DNA of 38,525 nt, taken from a virus. The position numbers and the translations under genes are program-made. The stretch lies in IMG/VR virus record IMGVR_UViG_3300010430_000212, positions 1 through 38,525 of that record; one strand, written 5' to 3'. This document shows, one piece after another, positions 1 through 5,720 of this stretch. The stretch's first letter is position 1. The number at the start of each line of letters is the position of its first letter. The notes below the pieces were generated by a model. That model did no database searches and was not told the origin of the DNA. It saw only the letters and a list, made by a program, of their open reading frames with translations.

Positions 1-534
1 AAATGGTGGTCTGAAGCAATTCAAGGTAAAAAGTTTTATCAGGCATTATGGCACATAAATGGTATCATTCAAGCTGTGCTTGTGTATCTGCCAATGCACT
101 TCATATTTGCTAAATCAGCGTTTAGCGAAGAAGTCGATCAATGGGAATATGTTCCTTATCCAGAGGGACCAAGACTCCAAGAGCTACCTAAATGGAAGCA
201 TTGGATAAGCAAAGCAACTTATCCTTCTTATGCTCTACAAATGGTCGGATGGAAATTATATGTAGTAGATGGACTCCCTTTCTTAAAGAGGATTCATCAA
301 GCAGTCTATCGTCCTATGGTAGGCAAGACAAATTATGTACAGAAAATGCTCCTCGGAGTAAAAGGTATTGACAGAGAATTTATTCAGTTCTACCAAGCTA
401 TGAAAGGTGGAAGATGGGGAGGTTACTTGAGTGAACGTAATGATCGTAACATGAGAGTCCTTCTCCCTCAACCGCAATATAATAATGTCGATGTCGATAT
501 TGCAAGAAAGCTGTACAACGAAACTCAACTTTAA
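1..534 (+). CDS. Unidentified protein, 5'-partial at window edge
   Basis: The reading frame is open from base 1, so the gene starts outside the window and only the last 177 residues are visible; the GTG at 76 is not a convincing start. The visible part is rich in aromatic residues (many Trp and Tyr) and begins with a hydrophobic stretch (about GIIQAVLVYLPMHFIFA) that could be a membrane or buried helix. A basic, Arg/Lys-rich second half follows. I recognise no family. It ends with TAA at 532-534, and that stop lies inside the left arm of a 10-bp inverted repeat. It is the first of the rightward genes before tRNA-Gln. Coding is supported by the long open frame and balanced composition; function is unknown. 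Confidence 0.75.
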   Translation, partial: KWWSEAIQGKKFYQALWHINGIIQAVLVYLPMHFIFAKSAFSEEVDQWEYVPYPEGPRLQELPKWKHWISKATYPSYALQMVGWKLYVVDGLPFLKRIHQAVYRPMVGKTNYVQKMLLGVKGIDREFIQFYQAMKGGRWGGYLSERNDRNMRVLLPQPQYNNVDVDIARKLYNETQL

Positions 535-619
535 AGAGAACAAGAGTTGCATTGATGTAAAATTCTTCCTACCATCTATGGGAGACTGCTCTAACTTATC
601 GACGGATAATGTTCTCTTT
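533..619 (+). ncRNA. Candidate structured RNA (multi-branched) upstream of tRNA-Gln
   Basis: A perfect 10-bp inverted repeat (AAAGAGAACA at 533-542, TGTTCTCTTT at 610-619) encloses 67 bases that fold further. AGAG 543-546 pairs with CTCT 589-592. TCTTCC 564-569 pairs with GGGAGA 580-585 (one T.G wobble). TTATC 596-600 pairs with GATAA 605-609 around a 4-base loop. The outer stem runs into TTAAAT, so it could also help end transcription of the preceding gene or act in tRNA processing. It matches no RNA family I can name, and pairings were found by eye only. Confidence 0.4.
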
Positions 620-625
620 TTAAAT

Positions 626-698
626 TGACCTATAGTGTAATTGGTAACACGTCTGACTTTGGTTCAGAAGAGTACAGGTTCGATCCCTGTTAGGTCAT
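626..698 (+). tRNA. trnQ: tRNA-Gln (anticodon UUG)
   Basis: A full cloverleaf can be drawn. The acceptor stem is 626-632/691-697 (7 bp). The D stem is 635-637/648-650 with GG in the loop. The anticodon stem is 652-656/664-668 with loop CTTTGGT, giving anticodon TTG at 659-661. The variable loop has 5 bases. The T stem is 674-678/686-690 with loop TTCGATC. The first pair is U1-A72, typical of bacterial tRNA-Gln. The base at 698 is the discriminator and CCA is not encoded. It reads CAA (and CAG by wobble) and is not a stop-codon suppressor. It lies between the structured element and the HYR genes. Confidence 0.93.
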
Positions 699-737
699 CT
701 AACAATAAATATTTTCTATTAACTAAACCACAAACAA

Positions 738-1301
738 ATGAGAAAACTATTATCTGCTCTGATACTTTCGAGCTTAATTACAAGCTGTTGCTTGTCCCAA
801 ATTCCAACACAGTATGCCTACGTGGATGAAGACTGTAATGCTATTCTTCCTGACTTTCTTCCAATGGTTATCGTAGGTGATAACTGTAATGTAGTGTCAG
901 TTACTCAAATACCCATGTCTGGTATAGTGATCAGTGCTACAACACAAGTTGAAATCGCTGCTATTGATGAAATGGGGAATGAAAAATCTGTATTCTTTGA
1001 CGTAGTAATCATTGATACTATTGCACCTACTATTGAGCTTAATCCTGATTGGGTTGGACATACTACCGAAGAGGTAATGGAAATGTACAAAGTATTTTAC
1101 GGTTGGGTACAAGAGCAGGGAGATTACTACAATGAAACGTATGCTGGAACAATAGACACACTTATTACACCGGACACCACTTTGATATATGCAAACGACA
1201 GCATGAAATATTTCTTTGGAACAATTCCTATTCTTGAATATAGGATTGATGAAGGCTATTGGAGTGGGATAACTCCGGATTTAACTCATGCGTTTCGATG
1301 A
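738..1301 (+). CDS. HYR-domain exported protein, probable lipoprotein
   Basis: This 187-aa protein starts with a basic n-region and a hydrophobic core (MRKLLSALILSSLITSCC). It has a lipobox-like ITSC, so Cys17 is the likely lipidated residue. Residues about 30-100 match the HYR (Ig-like) pattern common in Bacteroidota surface proteins: a Cys pair around LPDF and DNC, a PMSG turn, a strand of the type TQVEIAAIDEMGN, and a closing VVIIDTIAPTI. The C-terminal 85 residues are acidic and aromatic and not recognised. The gene overlaps the next in an ATGA junction (1298-1301), which suggests translational coupling. The next gene is a paralogue over the signal and HYR parts. Known HYR domains mediate adhesion; the role in a phage is inference (host surface change, exclusion or virion attachment). 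Confidence 0.72.
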   Translation: MRKLLSALILSSLITSCCLSQIPTQYAYVDEDCNAILPDFLPMVIVGDNCNVVSVTQIPMSGIVISATTQVEIAAIDEMGNEKSVFFDVVIIDTIAPTIELNPDWVGHTTEEVMEMYKVFYGWVQEQGDYYNETYAGTIDTLITPDTTLIYANDSMKYFFGTIPILEYRIDEGYWSGITPDLTHAFR

Positions 1302-2254
1302 AGAGGATTATCTGTTCTGTTATAACAATTTTCATATCAATCTCTCTGATATGTCAAATACAGACACAATTTTACATCGCCAACGATTCATGTGAATTTT
1401 ACTTACCAGATTATTCTCAAGCAGTATTCATTCTTGACAACTGCTGTGTGGATAGCTTTGGATTCTATCAAACTCCACATTCGGGAACGTTACTTACTCC
1501 CGGTGAGGATGTTGCAGTGACGTTGGTAGGAGGAGATTGTTCAGGAAACACTATAAGTATGCAGTTTGATGTTGTAGTGATTGACTCTATACCACCTACA
1601 TTTTGGTATGACTCTACTCAATTCATTCCAATGGGAATGTATCAGAACGATGAAAGGATATTTAAGCTGTATGTCACGCTTGATACTACTAATACGGATG
1701 ACTTCGGTAATCCTACTACCAAAACCTATTACAGAGACCCAAATGAAGGTCACAGACCTATCCAAACAAATATCTATGATGATCAGTTTCAAGTTTCACA
1801 CTTAGACCATCCTGATGATTGGAGAGCACAAATCTTTCGAGCAAATGGAAACTTCTTCTTAACGCAGATTAGATTAAAGCTGTACCGTACAGGATATGAC
1901 CGTTATCAAGATATAATTGTAGAACTTTATGAGATAGGTGGAGATCAGAATCCTGTAGGTCCTGCACTGAGTCAAGGTAGAAAACCAAGCAGAGAGCTAT
2001 ATAGTGATGAAGAAGGAGCTTGGTACACTATCCCTATGCGAAAAACTACCATTTATCACCAACAATCTTATGCAATAGTTGTAAGATTGAGTCGTGCTGA
2101 TGCAGACGCTAAAATTGAGTGGAGAACCAATGAAGGAGGTTATTCTCAAGGTTTTGCTATCTGGACAAATAATGGTGCAGAAGAAACCGGACTATGGCAA
2201 AGAAATTGGGATGTAGATCGTTTATTCGAAATTTGGGGTAAACCTATTATATAG
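1298..2254 (+). CDS. HYR-domain exported protein with C-terminal beta-sandwich
   Basis: I choose the ATG at 1298, which overlaps the TGA of the previous gene, because it opens directly with a signal peptide (MKRIICSVITIFISISLIC). An in-frame start at 1259 would add 13 residues that spoil the signal. The product is 318 aa. Residues about 25-105 repeat the HYR pattern of the upstream gene (Cys, LPDY, DNCC, TPHSG, VVVIDSIPPTF). After a linker, residues about 170-318 look like a jelly-roll or carbohydrate-binding type sandwich: alternating strands such as QIRLKLYRTGY and DIIVELYEIGG, a surface-loop PVGPALSQG, and a final FEIWG. Such C-terminal domains occur in Bacteroidota secreted proteins. The likely location is periplasm or cell surface. 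Binding partner unknown. Confidence 0.72.
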   Translation: MKRIICSVITIFISISLICQIQTQFYIANDSCEFYLPDYSQAVFILDNCCVDSFGFYQTPHSGTLLTPGEDVAVTLVGGDCSGNTISMQFDVVVIDSIPPTFWYDSTQFIPMGMYQNDERIFKLYVTLDTTNTDDFGNPTTKTYYRDPNEGHRPIQTNIYDDQFQVSHLDHPDDWRAQIFRANGNFFLTQIRLKLYRTGYDRYQDIIVELYEIGGDQNPVGPALSQGRKPSRELYSDEEGAWYTIPMRKTTIYHQQSYAIVVRLSRADADAKIEWRTNEGGYSQGFAIWTNNGAEETGLWQRNWDVDRLFEIWGKPII

Positions 2255-2311
2255 GGATTGTAGTATCGTCAAAAATTGTTATATTGGTTGTGTGTGAGGA
2301 GGATTCAAATT

Positions 2312-2542
2312 ATGGGAGATAATCGTGGAGGATCGACAATAGCATATCATTCACGTATCTGTACGTGCTGTGTGTGCAGTAGTTCGAGAGGAGAACACAA
2401 AGGAGAGAAATCCTATCGCTACAAGGAACGAGTGGAAAAAATTTGTGAATGTGGGTGTGGTACAACCTTTATGTGTAAGCATGACTCTAAAAAAAGATTT
2501 GTAATCGGTCACAACATGAAAACAAACAATGCAACTGAATAA
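2312..2542 (+). CDS. Small Cys-rich zinc-knuckle protein
   Basis: The ATG at 2312 is preceded by a strong ribosome binding site (GAGGAGG about 2296-2302), so I prefer it over an upstream in-frame start at 2276. The 76-aa product has two cysteine clusters, CTCCVC and CECGCG, the second followed by a Phe, a KH and an RFVIGHN end. This CxCGCG...F..GHN arrangement is seen beside HNH and NUMOD-type domains in phage homing endonucleases, and the first half (SRGEHKGE) also resembles NUMOD-like segments. No nuclease catalytic motif is visible. It may be a DNA- or RNA-binding zinc protein or a remnant of a homing endonuclease. The reading frame overlaps the next gene by 14 bases. Confidence 0.65.
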   Translation: MGDNRGGSTIAYHSRICTCCVCSSSRGEHKGEKSYRYKERVEKICECGCGTTFMCKHDSKKRFVIGHNMKTNNATE

Positions 2543-2756
2543 ATTTCCGAAAGGATCGTATGTAAAACTCCGTAGGGGAGGTGGATGGTGGGAAATCGTT
2601 CGCTTTCAAAACAAAGGTAAAGTATGTTTCCTGAAATCAAGTAAGGGTAGCAAAGAAAAAGAAACCTTTAGAGGTTCTGATACTCACGTAACCGATTGGT
2701 TAGTAGGTAGAAACTCTTCACAGTCTACTCTGACACAAACTCCGGACACTATTTAG
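2529..2756 (+). CDS. Small basic protein, possible SH3-like fold
   Basis: This 75-aa protein begins inside the end of the zinc-knuckle gene and ends with TAG. No clear ribosome binding site is visible, so coupling to the upstream gene is likely. The first 55 residues look like a small barrel: KGSYVKLRRG, WWEIVRF, GKVCFLKSS, and a Thr/Asp-rich closing segment. It is very basic, which fits nucleic-acid binding. The last 15 residues are Ser/Thr-rich and probably disordered. It is not matched to a named family, and the fold assignment is a guess from strand pattern. The 127-base gap after it is strongly base-paired. Confidence 0.5.
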   Translation: MQLNKFPKGSYVKLRRGGGWWEIVRFQNKGKVCFLKSSKGSKEKETFRGSDTHVTDWLVGRNSSQSTLTQTPDTI

Positions 2757-2757
2757 C

Positions 2758-2864
2758 GTTGCCGAACGGGTTCTGATTCTTATCAGATGGAGCAGCAACA
2801 GAGAGACTTTCGTTAGGTAGGGATGGTGGTATCTGAGGACGGGGATGAGGCTTCAGCTAACGAA
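2758..2864 (+). ncRNA. Candidate structured RNA / leader between two genes
   Basis: The gap before the winged-helix gene folds into two nested elements. First, GTTGC 2758-2762 pairs with GCAAC 2795-2799, enclosing TCTGAT 2772-2777 / ATCAGA 2782-2787 with a 4-base loop. Second, TTCGTTAG 2809-2816 pairs perfectly with CTAACGAA 2857-2864, and inside it CTGAGG 2833-2838 pairs with CTTCAG 2851-2856 (one wobble), stacked directly on the outer stem. The region 2816-2850 is G-rich with several GG/GGG tracts, and TTTTAAAA follows. It could be a regulatory leader, an RNA processing site or a weak terminator. No known riboswitch class was recognised. Confidence 0.35.
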
Positions 2865-2883
2865 TTTTAAAATCAAATATACT

Positions 2884-3300
2884 ATGACAAGAGAAACATC
2901 AATCGCAGCATATCATGCTGTGGAAGAGAGTGGATTGGTGTCAAGAATGAGACTTGTAGTGCTAAAGATTTTAGCTGAACATGGTCCTTTGACAGCCAAT
3001 GAGTTAAGACGATACGGTAATCCGGAAATCAATTCAGGTATTTACACCACAAGATTCAGTGAACTCAGAAGAATGGGACTGATCTATGAACTTGAACAAC
3101 GTCCTTGTGAGATTACTGGAATCAATGCAATATCATGGGAACTTACAGGTAATACAGTAGCTAAAAAACTTACAAAGGAACCATCTGCAAAAGAGCGTAA
3201 AGAAGAGATTATCAAAGATGTCATAGCGTTAGGAGAAAGACTACCAATGACTTATAAAGGAGACCTTAGAAAGATTTATCACAAATTAAACGATCTGTAG
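2884..3300 (+). CDS. Winged-helix DNA-binding protein
   Basis: The ATG at 2884 gives 138 aa starting MTRETSIAAYHAVEESG, a typical opening for small phage winged-helix proteins. An in-frame ATG at 2845 lies inside the structured gap and is less likely. Residues about 18-45 form the first helices (RLVVLKILAEHGPLTANELR), where GPLTANEL is the helix-turn-helix entry. About 50-70 carry the recognition helix (IYTTRFSELRRMGLIYE), and the wing follows around residue 75-95 (ISWELTG). The C-terminal 40 residues are a charged helical tail. It probably binds DNA as a regulator of phage genes; target unknown. It may control the neighbouring membrane-protein genes, but that rests on position only. Confidence 0.7.
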   Translation: MTRETSIAAYHAVEESGLVSRMRLVVLKILAEHGPLTANELRRYGNPEINSGIYTTRFSELRRMGLIYELEQRPCEITGINAISWELTGNTVAKKLTKEPSAKERKEEIIKDVIALGERLPMTYKGDLRKIYHKLNDL

Positions 3301-3301
3301 C

Positions 3302-3526
3302 ATGGTTAAAATTATTGTTGTTGCCTTCATCTTCCTGATGCTTGTGTACTATATGGATATTATAGTGAGGATCGTTCAGGATGAGAAAGCAAAGAAGATG
3401 CGGTACAAAGGCTTGAAGCTGATTGTACCGTTTGCATATTGGTTATTTCCTTACAAGGAAAAGAAACCAAAGCGAAAAAAGAAAATTAATAATAACTCAA
3501 AACCCAAAAAAGATGAAGCGAAGTAG
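3302..3526 (+). CDS. Small single-pass membrane protein with basic tail
   Basis: This 74-aa protein starts one base after the previous stop (TAG then C then ATG). Residues 3-24 are a hydrophobic membrane segment (IIVVAFIFLMLVYYMDIIV). A second, weaker hydrophobic patch lies around LIVPFAYWLFPY, and the last 25 residues are almost all Lys, Arg, Asn and Pro. The basic tail would sit in the cytoplasm by the positive-inside rule. The end overlaps the start of the SPFH gene by 14 bases, so the two are likely translated together and may act together. No family is recognised. Confidence 0.6.
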   Translation: MVKIIVVAFIFLMLVYYMDIIVRIVQDEKAKKMRYKGLKLIVPFAYWLFPYKEKKPKRKKKINNNSKPKKDEAK

Positions 3527-4679
3527 AATTATGATTATCGTTGTTCTTGTTGTAGGTATCCTCTTATTGATATTTGCTGCAAGACTCTTTGAAACAAACA
3601 ATCAAGGTGAGTATCAGGTGAAACAGGCTTTCATCTCAGGTACAATGACTGCCCGGATGGTTCCCGGAACCTATGGTCAGATGCTCGGTCAGATTGAAAC
3701 CTATCGTGCAAACACCACTGTAGGCTTCGGACAGGAGCAGGAGGGAGACATCTCTGCTAATCTGGACTCTATCCCTGTAATCTTTAATGATGGCTCAAAA
3801 GCGAAAGTTTCAGGTCTTGTGAGGCTTCAGCTTCCACGAACCGAAACGGGAATGGTTAATCTGAAACTTGAATTTGCAGGTGGGTATAGTCATTTCATTG
3901 AAGCAGGTGTGGTTCCTATTGTTGAGAACGCTGTTAAACTTGGAGCTAACCTCCGATCAGCCCAAGATGCTTACACGACTTTGGCTTTATTCCAGCAGTC
4001 TGTTCAGGATCAGCTTGAGAATGGAACTTACGTAACCAAATCAGAACGTAAGGAAATTACTAATGCTACTGGTGACATTGAGGTTCGTCAGGTAACTGTA
4101 ATTGTTGAAGACTCGTCAGGTAATATTTTAAGACAACCTAACAGACTTCAAGAGCTTGGATGTCAAGTAGTTTCCTGTGTAATTGATGTTCCCGGATTCG
4201 ATCAGAGTGTTGAGGATATGATTGCGAAGCGTAAGGATGAAGCCATGAAAACTGAACTTGCTAAACAAGCAGCTCTCAGGGCACAGCAGGACGCTATCAC
4301 CGCAGAGGAACAGGGTAAAGCTGATGTAGCTAAAGCTAAGTATGTCAAAGAGGTTGAGCTTGTTGAAGCTACAACTAAGGCTCGTGAGAAGTTTGAGGTT
4401 GCTGAGTTTGCAGCTAAAGAAGCAGCACAGGCAAAGATTGCTAAGATTCTCGCTGCCGAAGCTGTGAAACAGGAGCTACTGATTGCCGATGGACTGTCAG
4501 CAGCAGCTAAATATCAGATTGATGCTGATGTAAAGCGTGACATAGGTGTTGCAGAACATATGAGTAAGTGGGTTGGACCACAGATTGTCATGTCTGGTGG
4601 AGAAGGATCAAAAGGCTCAGGTATTGAGAACGCTCTGATGATCAAGATGATGAGCGAAATGGTTAAATCTGGTAAATAA
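3513..4679 (+). CDS. SPFH / band-7 family membrane protein
   Basis: The frame opens earlier (3423), but the ATG at 3513 starts directly with MKRSRIMIIVV, a single N-terminal membrane anchor (residues about 6-24), so I take it as the start (388 aa); ATG 3531 is an alternative. Residues about 30-230 fit the band-7 fold: a strand-rich part with VPGTYGQMLGQIETY and NDGSKAKVSGLVRLQLP. A long Ala/Glu/Lys-rich coiled coil follows (about 240-320), then a Gly-rich end (MSGGEGSKGSG) as in stomatin and flotillin relatives. Such proteins form large membrane rings that organise lipid domains or hold proteases. In a phage it might alter the host membrane, protect phage membrane proteins or exclude other phages. 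It overlaps the upstream gene and shares one base with the next (TAATG). Confidence 0.8.
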   Translation: MKRSRIMIIVVLVVGILLLIFAARLFETNNQGEYQVKQAFISGTMTARMVPGTYGQMLGQIETYRANTTVGFGQEQEGDISANLDSIPVIFNDGSKAKVSGLVRLQLPRTETGMVNLKLEFAGGYSHFIEAGVVPIVENAVKLGANLRSAQDAYTTLALFQQSVQDQLENGTYVTKSERKEITNATGDIEVRQVTVIVEDSSGNILRQPNRLQELGCQVVSCVIDVPGFDQSVEDMIAKRKDEAMKTELAKQAALRAQQDAITAEEQGKADVAKAKYVKEVELVEATTKAREKFEVAEFAAKEAAQAKIAKILAAEAVKQELLIADGLSAAAKYQIDADVKRDIGVAEHMSKWVGPQIVMSGGEGSKGSGIENALMIKMMSEMVKSGK

Positions 4680-4909
4680 TGCGTAGAGTATTGACAGACT
4701 TATGGACAATAATAACTCAATCGGTAAGAGAAATGGACGATCCGAACCAAAGGGTTCTCTGGATGCTTGGTGTAGTTTTCGTTTTTTTCGTTGTTGTCCT
4801 GTCTATAACCGCATTAGTGACTGGTTTCATAGAAAATTTGATCGAAATCATTGGTAACACAATTACCCAAACTGTGATAGGAGAGTTTCCTGAAGTAGTT
4901 GAGAAGTAG
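4679..4909 (+). CDS. Small membrane protein downstream of SPFH gene
   Basis: This 76-aa protein has its ATG overlapping the TAA of the SPFH gene by one base, a tight coupling. A soluble N-terminal part (about 28 residues, with MDDPNQRVLW) precedes one strong membrane segment (MLGVVFVFFVVVLSITALVTGF). An amphipathic segment follows (IENLIEIIGNTITQTVIGEF). The layout is that of a small membrane partner, possibly of the SPFH ring, or a holin/spanin-like accessory. No named family is recognised. Confidence 0.6.
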   Translation: MRRVLTDLWTIITQSVREMDDPNQRVLWMLGVVFVFFVVVLSITALVTGFIENLIEIIGNTITQTVIGEFPEVVEK

Positions 4910-4921
4910 TATCTTTACTTT

Positions 4922-5137
4922 ATGGATGGAAAACGAGTAGGATATGTTAAGGTGATAGAGGCTACTGATGTGTACGATCAATTTGTACTCGACATCAATG
5001 CTGCGATTCAAGAAGCCTTTGATTTAGGTATTGGAGTTGCTGATATAAAGTATGTTCTCACAGAAATTCGTGCAGACCCAACCTATTCAGCACTGGTAAT
5101 TTTTGATGATCGTAGGAAGTTGGACCCTCCTGATTAA
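4922..5137 (+). CDS. Small soluble protein of unknown function
   Basis: The 71-aa product is a compact, mostly acidic protein without a signal peptide. It has an N-terminal strand (MDGKRVGYVKVIEA), a helix (VYDQFVLDINAAIQEAFDLG), then a likely strand-helix unit ending LVIFDDRRKLDPPD. I recognise no family. It lies 12 bases after the previous gene and is followed by a promoter-like sequence, so it may be the last gene of the transcript unit before the holin-like gene has its own promoter. Confidence 0.5.
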   Translation: MDGKRVGYVKVIEATDVYDQFVLDINAAIQEAFDLGIGVADIKYVLTEIRADPTYSALVIFDDRRKLDPPD

Positions 5138-5151
5138 ATTTTGTATATTTA
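5120..5151 (+). promoter_or_regulatory. Possible Bacteroidota-type promoter before holin-like gene
   Basis: TTG at 5120-5122 and TATATTTA at 5144-5151 are 21 bases apart. The Bacteroidota consensus is TTTG at -33, then 19-21 bases, then TAnnTTTG at -7; here the last G is A and the first T is missing. A perfect palindrome GTATATAC lies at 5156-5163, just where transcription would start, about 20 bases before the ATG at 5181. AT-rich sequence makes chance matches likely. Confidence 0.35.
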
Positions 5152-5180
5152 TAGCGTATATACATTAAAACTATAACGTT

Positions 5181-5615
5181 ATGAAAACAACAAAAATTAT
5201 GAAGGGAGTGCTGTTATCACTTCTATTGCTATTACCGTTAGGGATGTTGATCGCTCAGGTGGTCGATCCTCCTACGGATGTAGTTGATCTGGTAGTGAAC
5301 TTCAACACCTTTGTTGGATCACTTGCTGGTTACGCAGCAGTTGCCATTTTCCTTACTGGACTGATTAACGGTTGGACCAAGATTGTAAAATCATGGGTTA
5401 AACAAGTTGTCAGTTGGGTAGTTCCGGTTGTTCTCGTATTGCTTGTTAGTCTGTTACTGAAAGCAGGGTTCCTTGCAGGAGAGAGTTTTATTAAGATTCT
5501 GATCTTTGGTCTTGGTGCAGGTTTAATCTCGAATGGTATATTCGATATAGCCTTTGTCAATACTATGGTAAATTGGATCGTAAGTAAAGTCGGAGGAGTG
5601 GTGAAGACAGAATAG
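5181..5615 (+). CDS. Holin-like membrane protein with signal peptide
   Basis: The 144-aa product begins with a classical signal peptide (basic start, then LLSLLLLLPLGMLIAQ; cleavage probably near residue 26). Three further hydrophobic segments follow: about 42-63 (FVGSLAGYAAVAIFLTGLI), 75-93 (VSWVVPVVLVLLVSLLLKAG) and 100-120 (FIKILIFGLGAGLISNGIF). Small size, several membrane spans and position at the end of the rightward arm beside the late genes fit a holin, which would make holes in the inner membrane at lysis. No endolysin gene is visible next to it, so the call rests on topology. A second in-frame Met (residue 7) could also start translation. It ends with TAG, then a hairpin and a terminator. 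Confidence 0.55.
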   Translation: MKTTKIMKGVLLSLLLLLPLGMLIAQVVDPPTDVVDLVVNFNTFVGSLAGYAAVAIFLTGLINGWTKIVKSWVKQVVSWVVPVVLVLLVSLLLKAGFLAGESFIKILIFGLGAGLISNGIFDIAFVNTMVNWIVSKVGGVVKTE

Positions 5616-5628
5616 TAAGATGCGAAAC

Positions 5629-5645
5629 GGTGTTACAACGACACC
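5629..5645 (+). other. Small hairpin before terminator
   Basis: GGTGT (5629-5633) pairs with ACACC (5641-5645) around a 7-base loop, directly after the holin-like gene and ten bases before the main terminator. There is no T tract of its own. It may protect the transcript end or be chance. Confidence 0.3.
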
Positions 5646-5654
5646 TTAGACCAG

Positions 5655-5693
5655 AGAAGGGGGATTCTTAACAGAGTCTCCCTTCTTTTGTTT
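5655..5693 (+). terminator. Rho-independent terminator ending the rightward genes
   Basis: AGAAGGGGGA (5655-5664) pairs with TCTCCCTTCT (5677-5686), 10 bp with one G.T wobble and a 12-base loop. TTTGTTT and an A-tract/T-tract follow. The T-rich tail is on the plus strand only, so it mainly ends the rightward transcript; it sits just past the end of the convergent leftward operon (stop at 5721). Confidence 0.8.
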
Positions 5694-5720
5694 AAAAAAA
5701 ATTTTACAGTTTCCTTGACT

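Noticed and set aside
533-619. Hammerhead ribozyme or a second degenerate tRNA in the structured element
   Set aside because: No CUGAUGA/GAAA core is present, and the stem lengths and loops do not fit a tRNA (no D or T loop signature).
626-698. tRNA as a stop-codon suppressor
   Set aside because: The anticodon is UUG, not CUA or UCA, and TAG acts as a genuine stop throughout the window.
641-829. Open frame overlapping tRNA-Gln and the first HYR gene
   Set aside because: It covers the tRNA and runs out of frame with the HYR gene; nothing supports translation.
4910-4917. TATCTTTA as a promoter -7 box before the 71-aa gene
   Set aside because: No TTG lies 19-21 bases upstream and the box is only four bases from the ATG, leaving no room for a leader.
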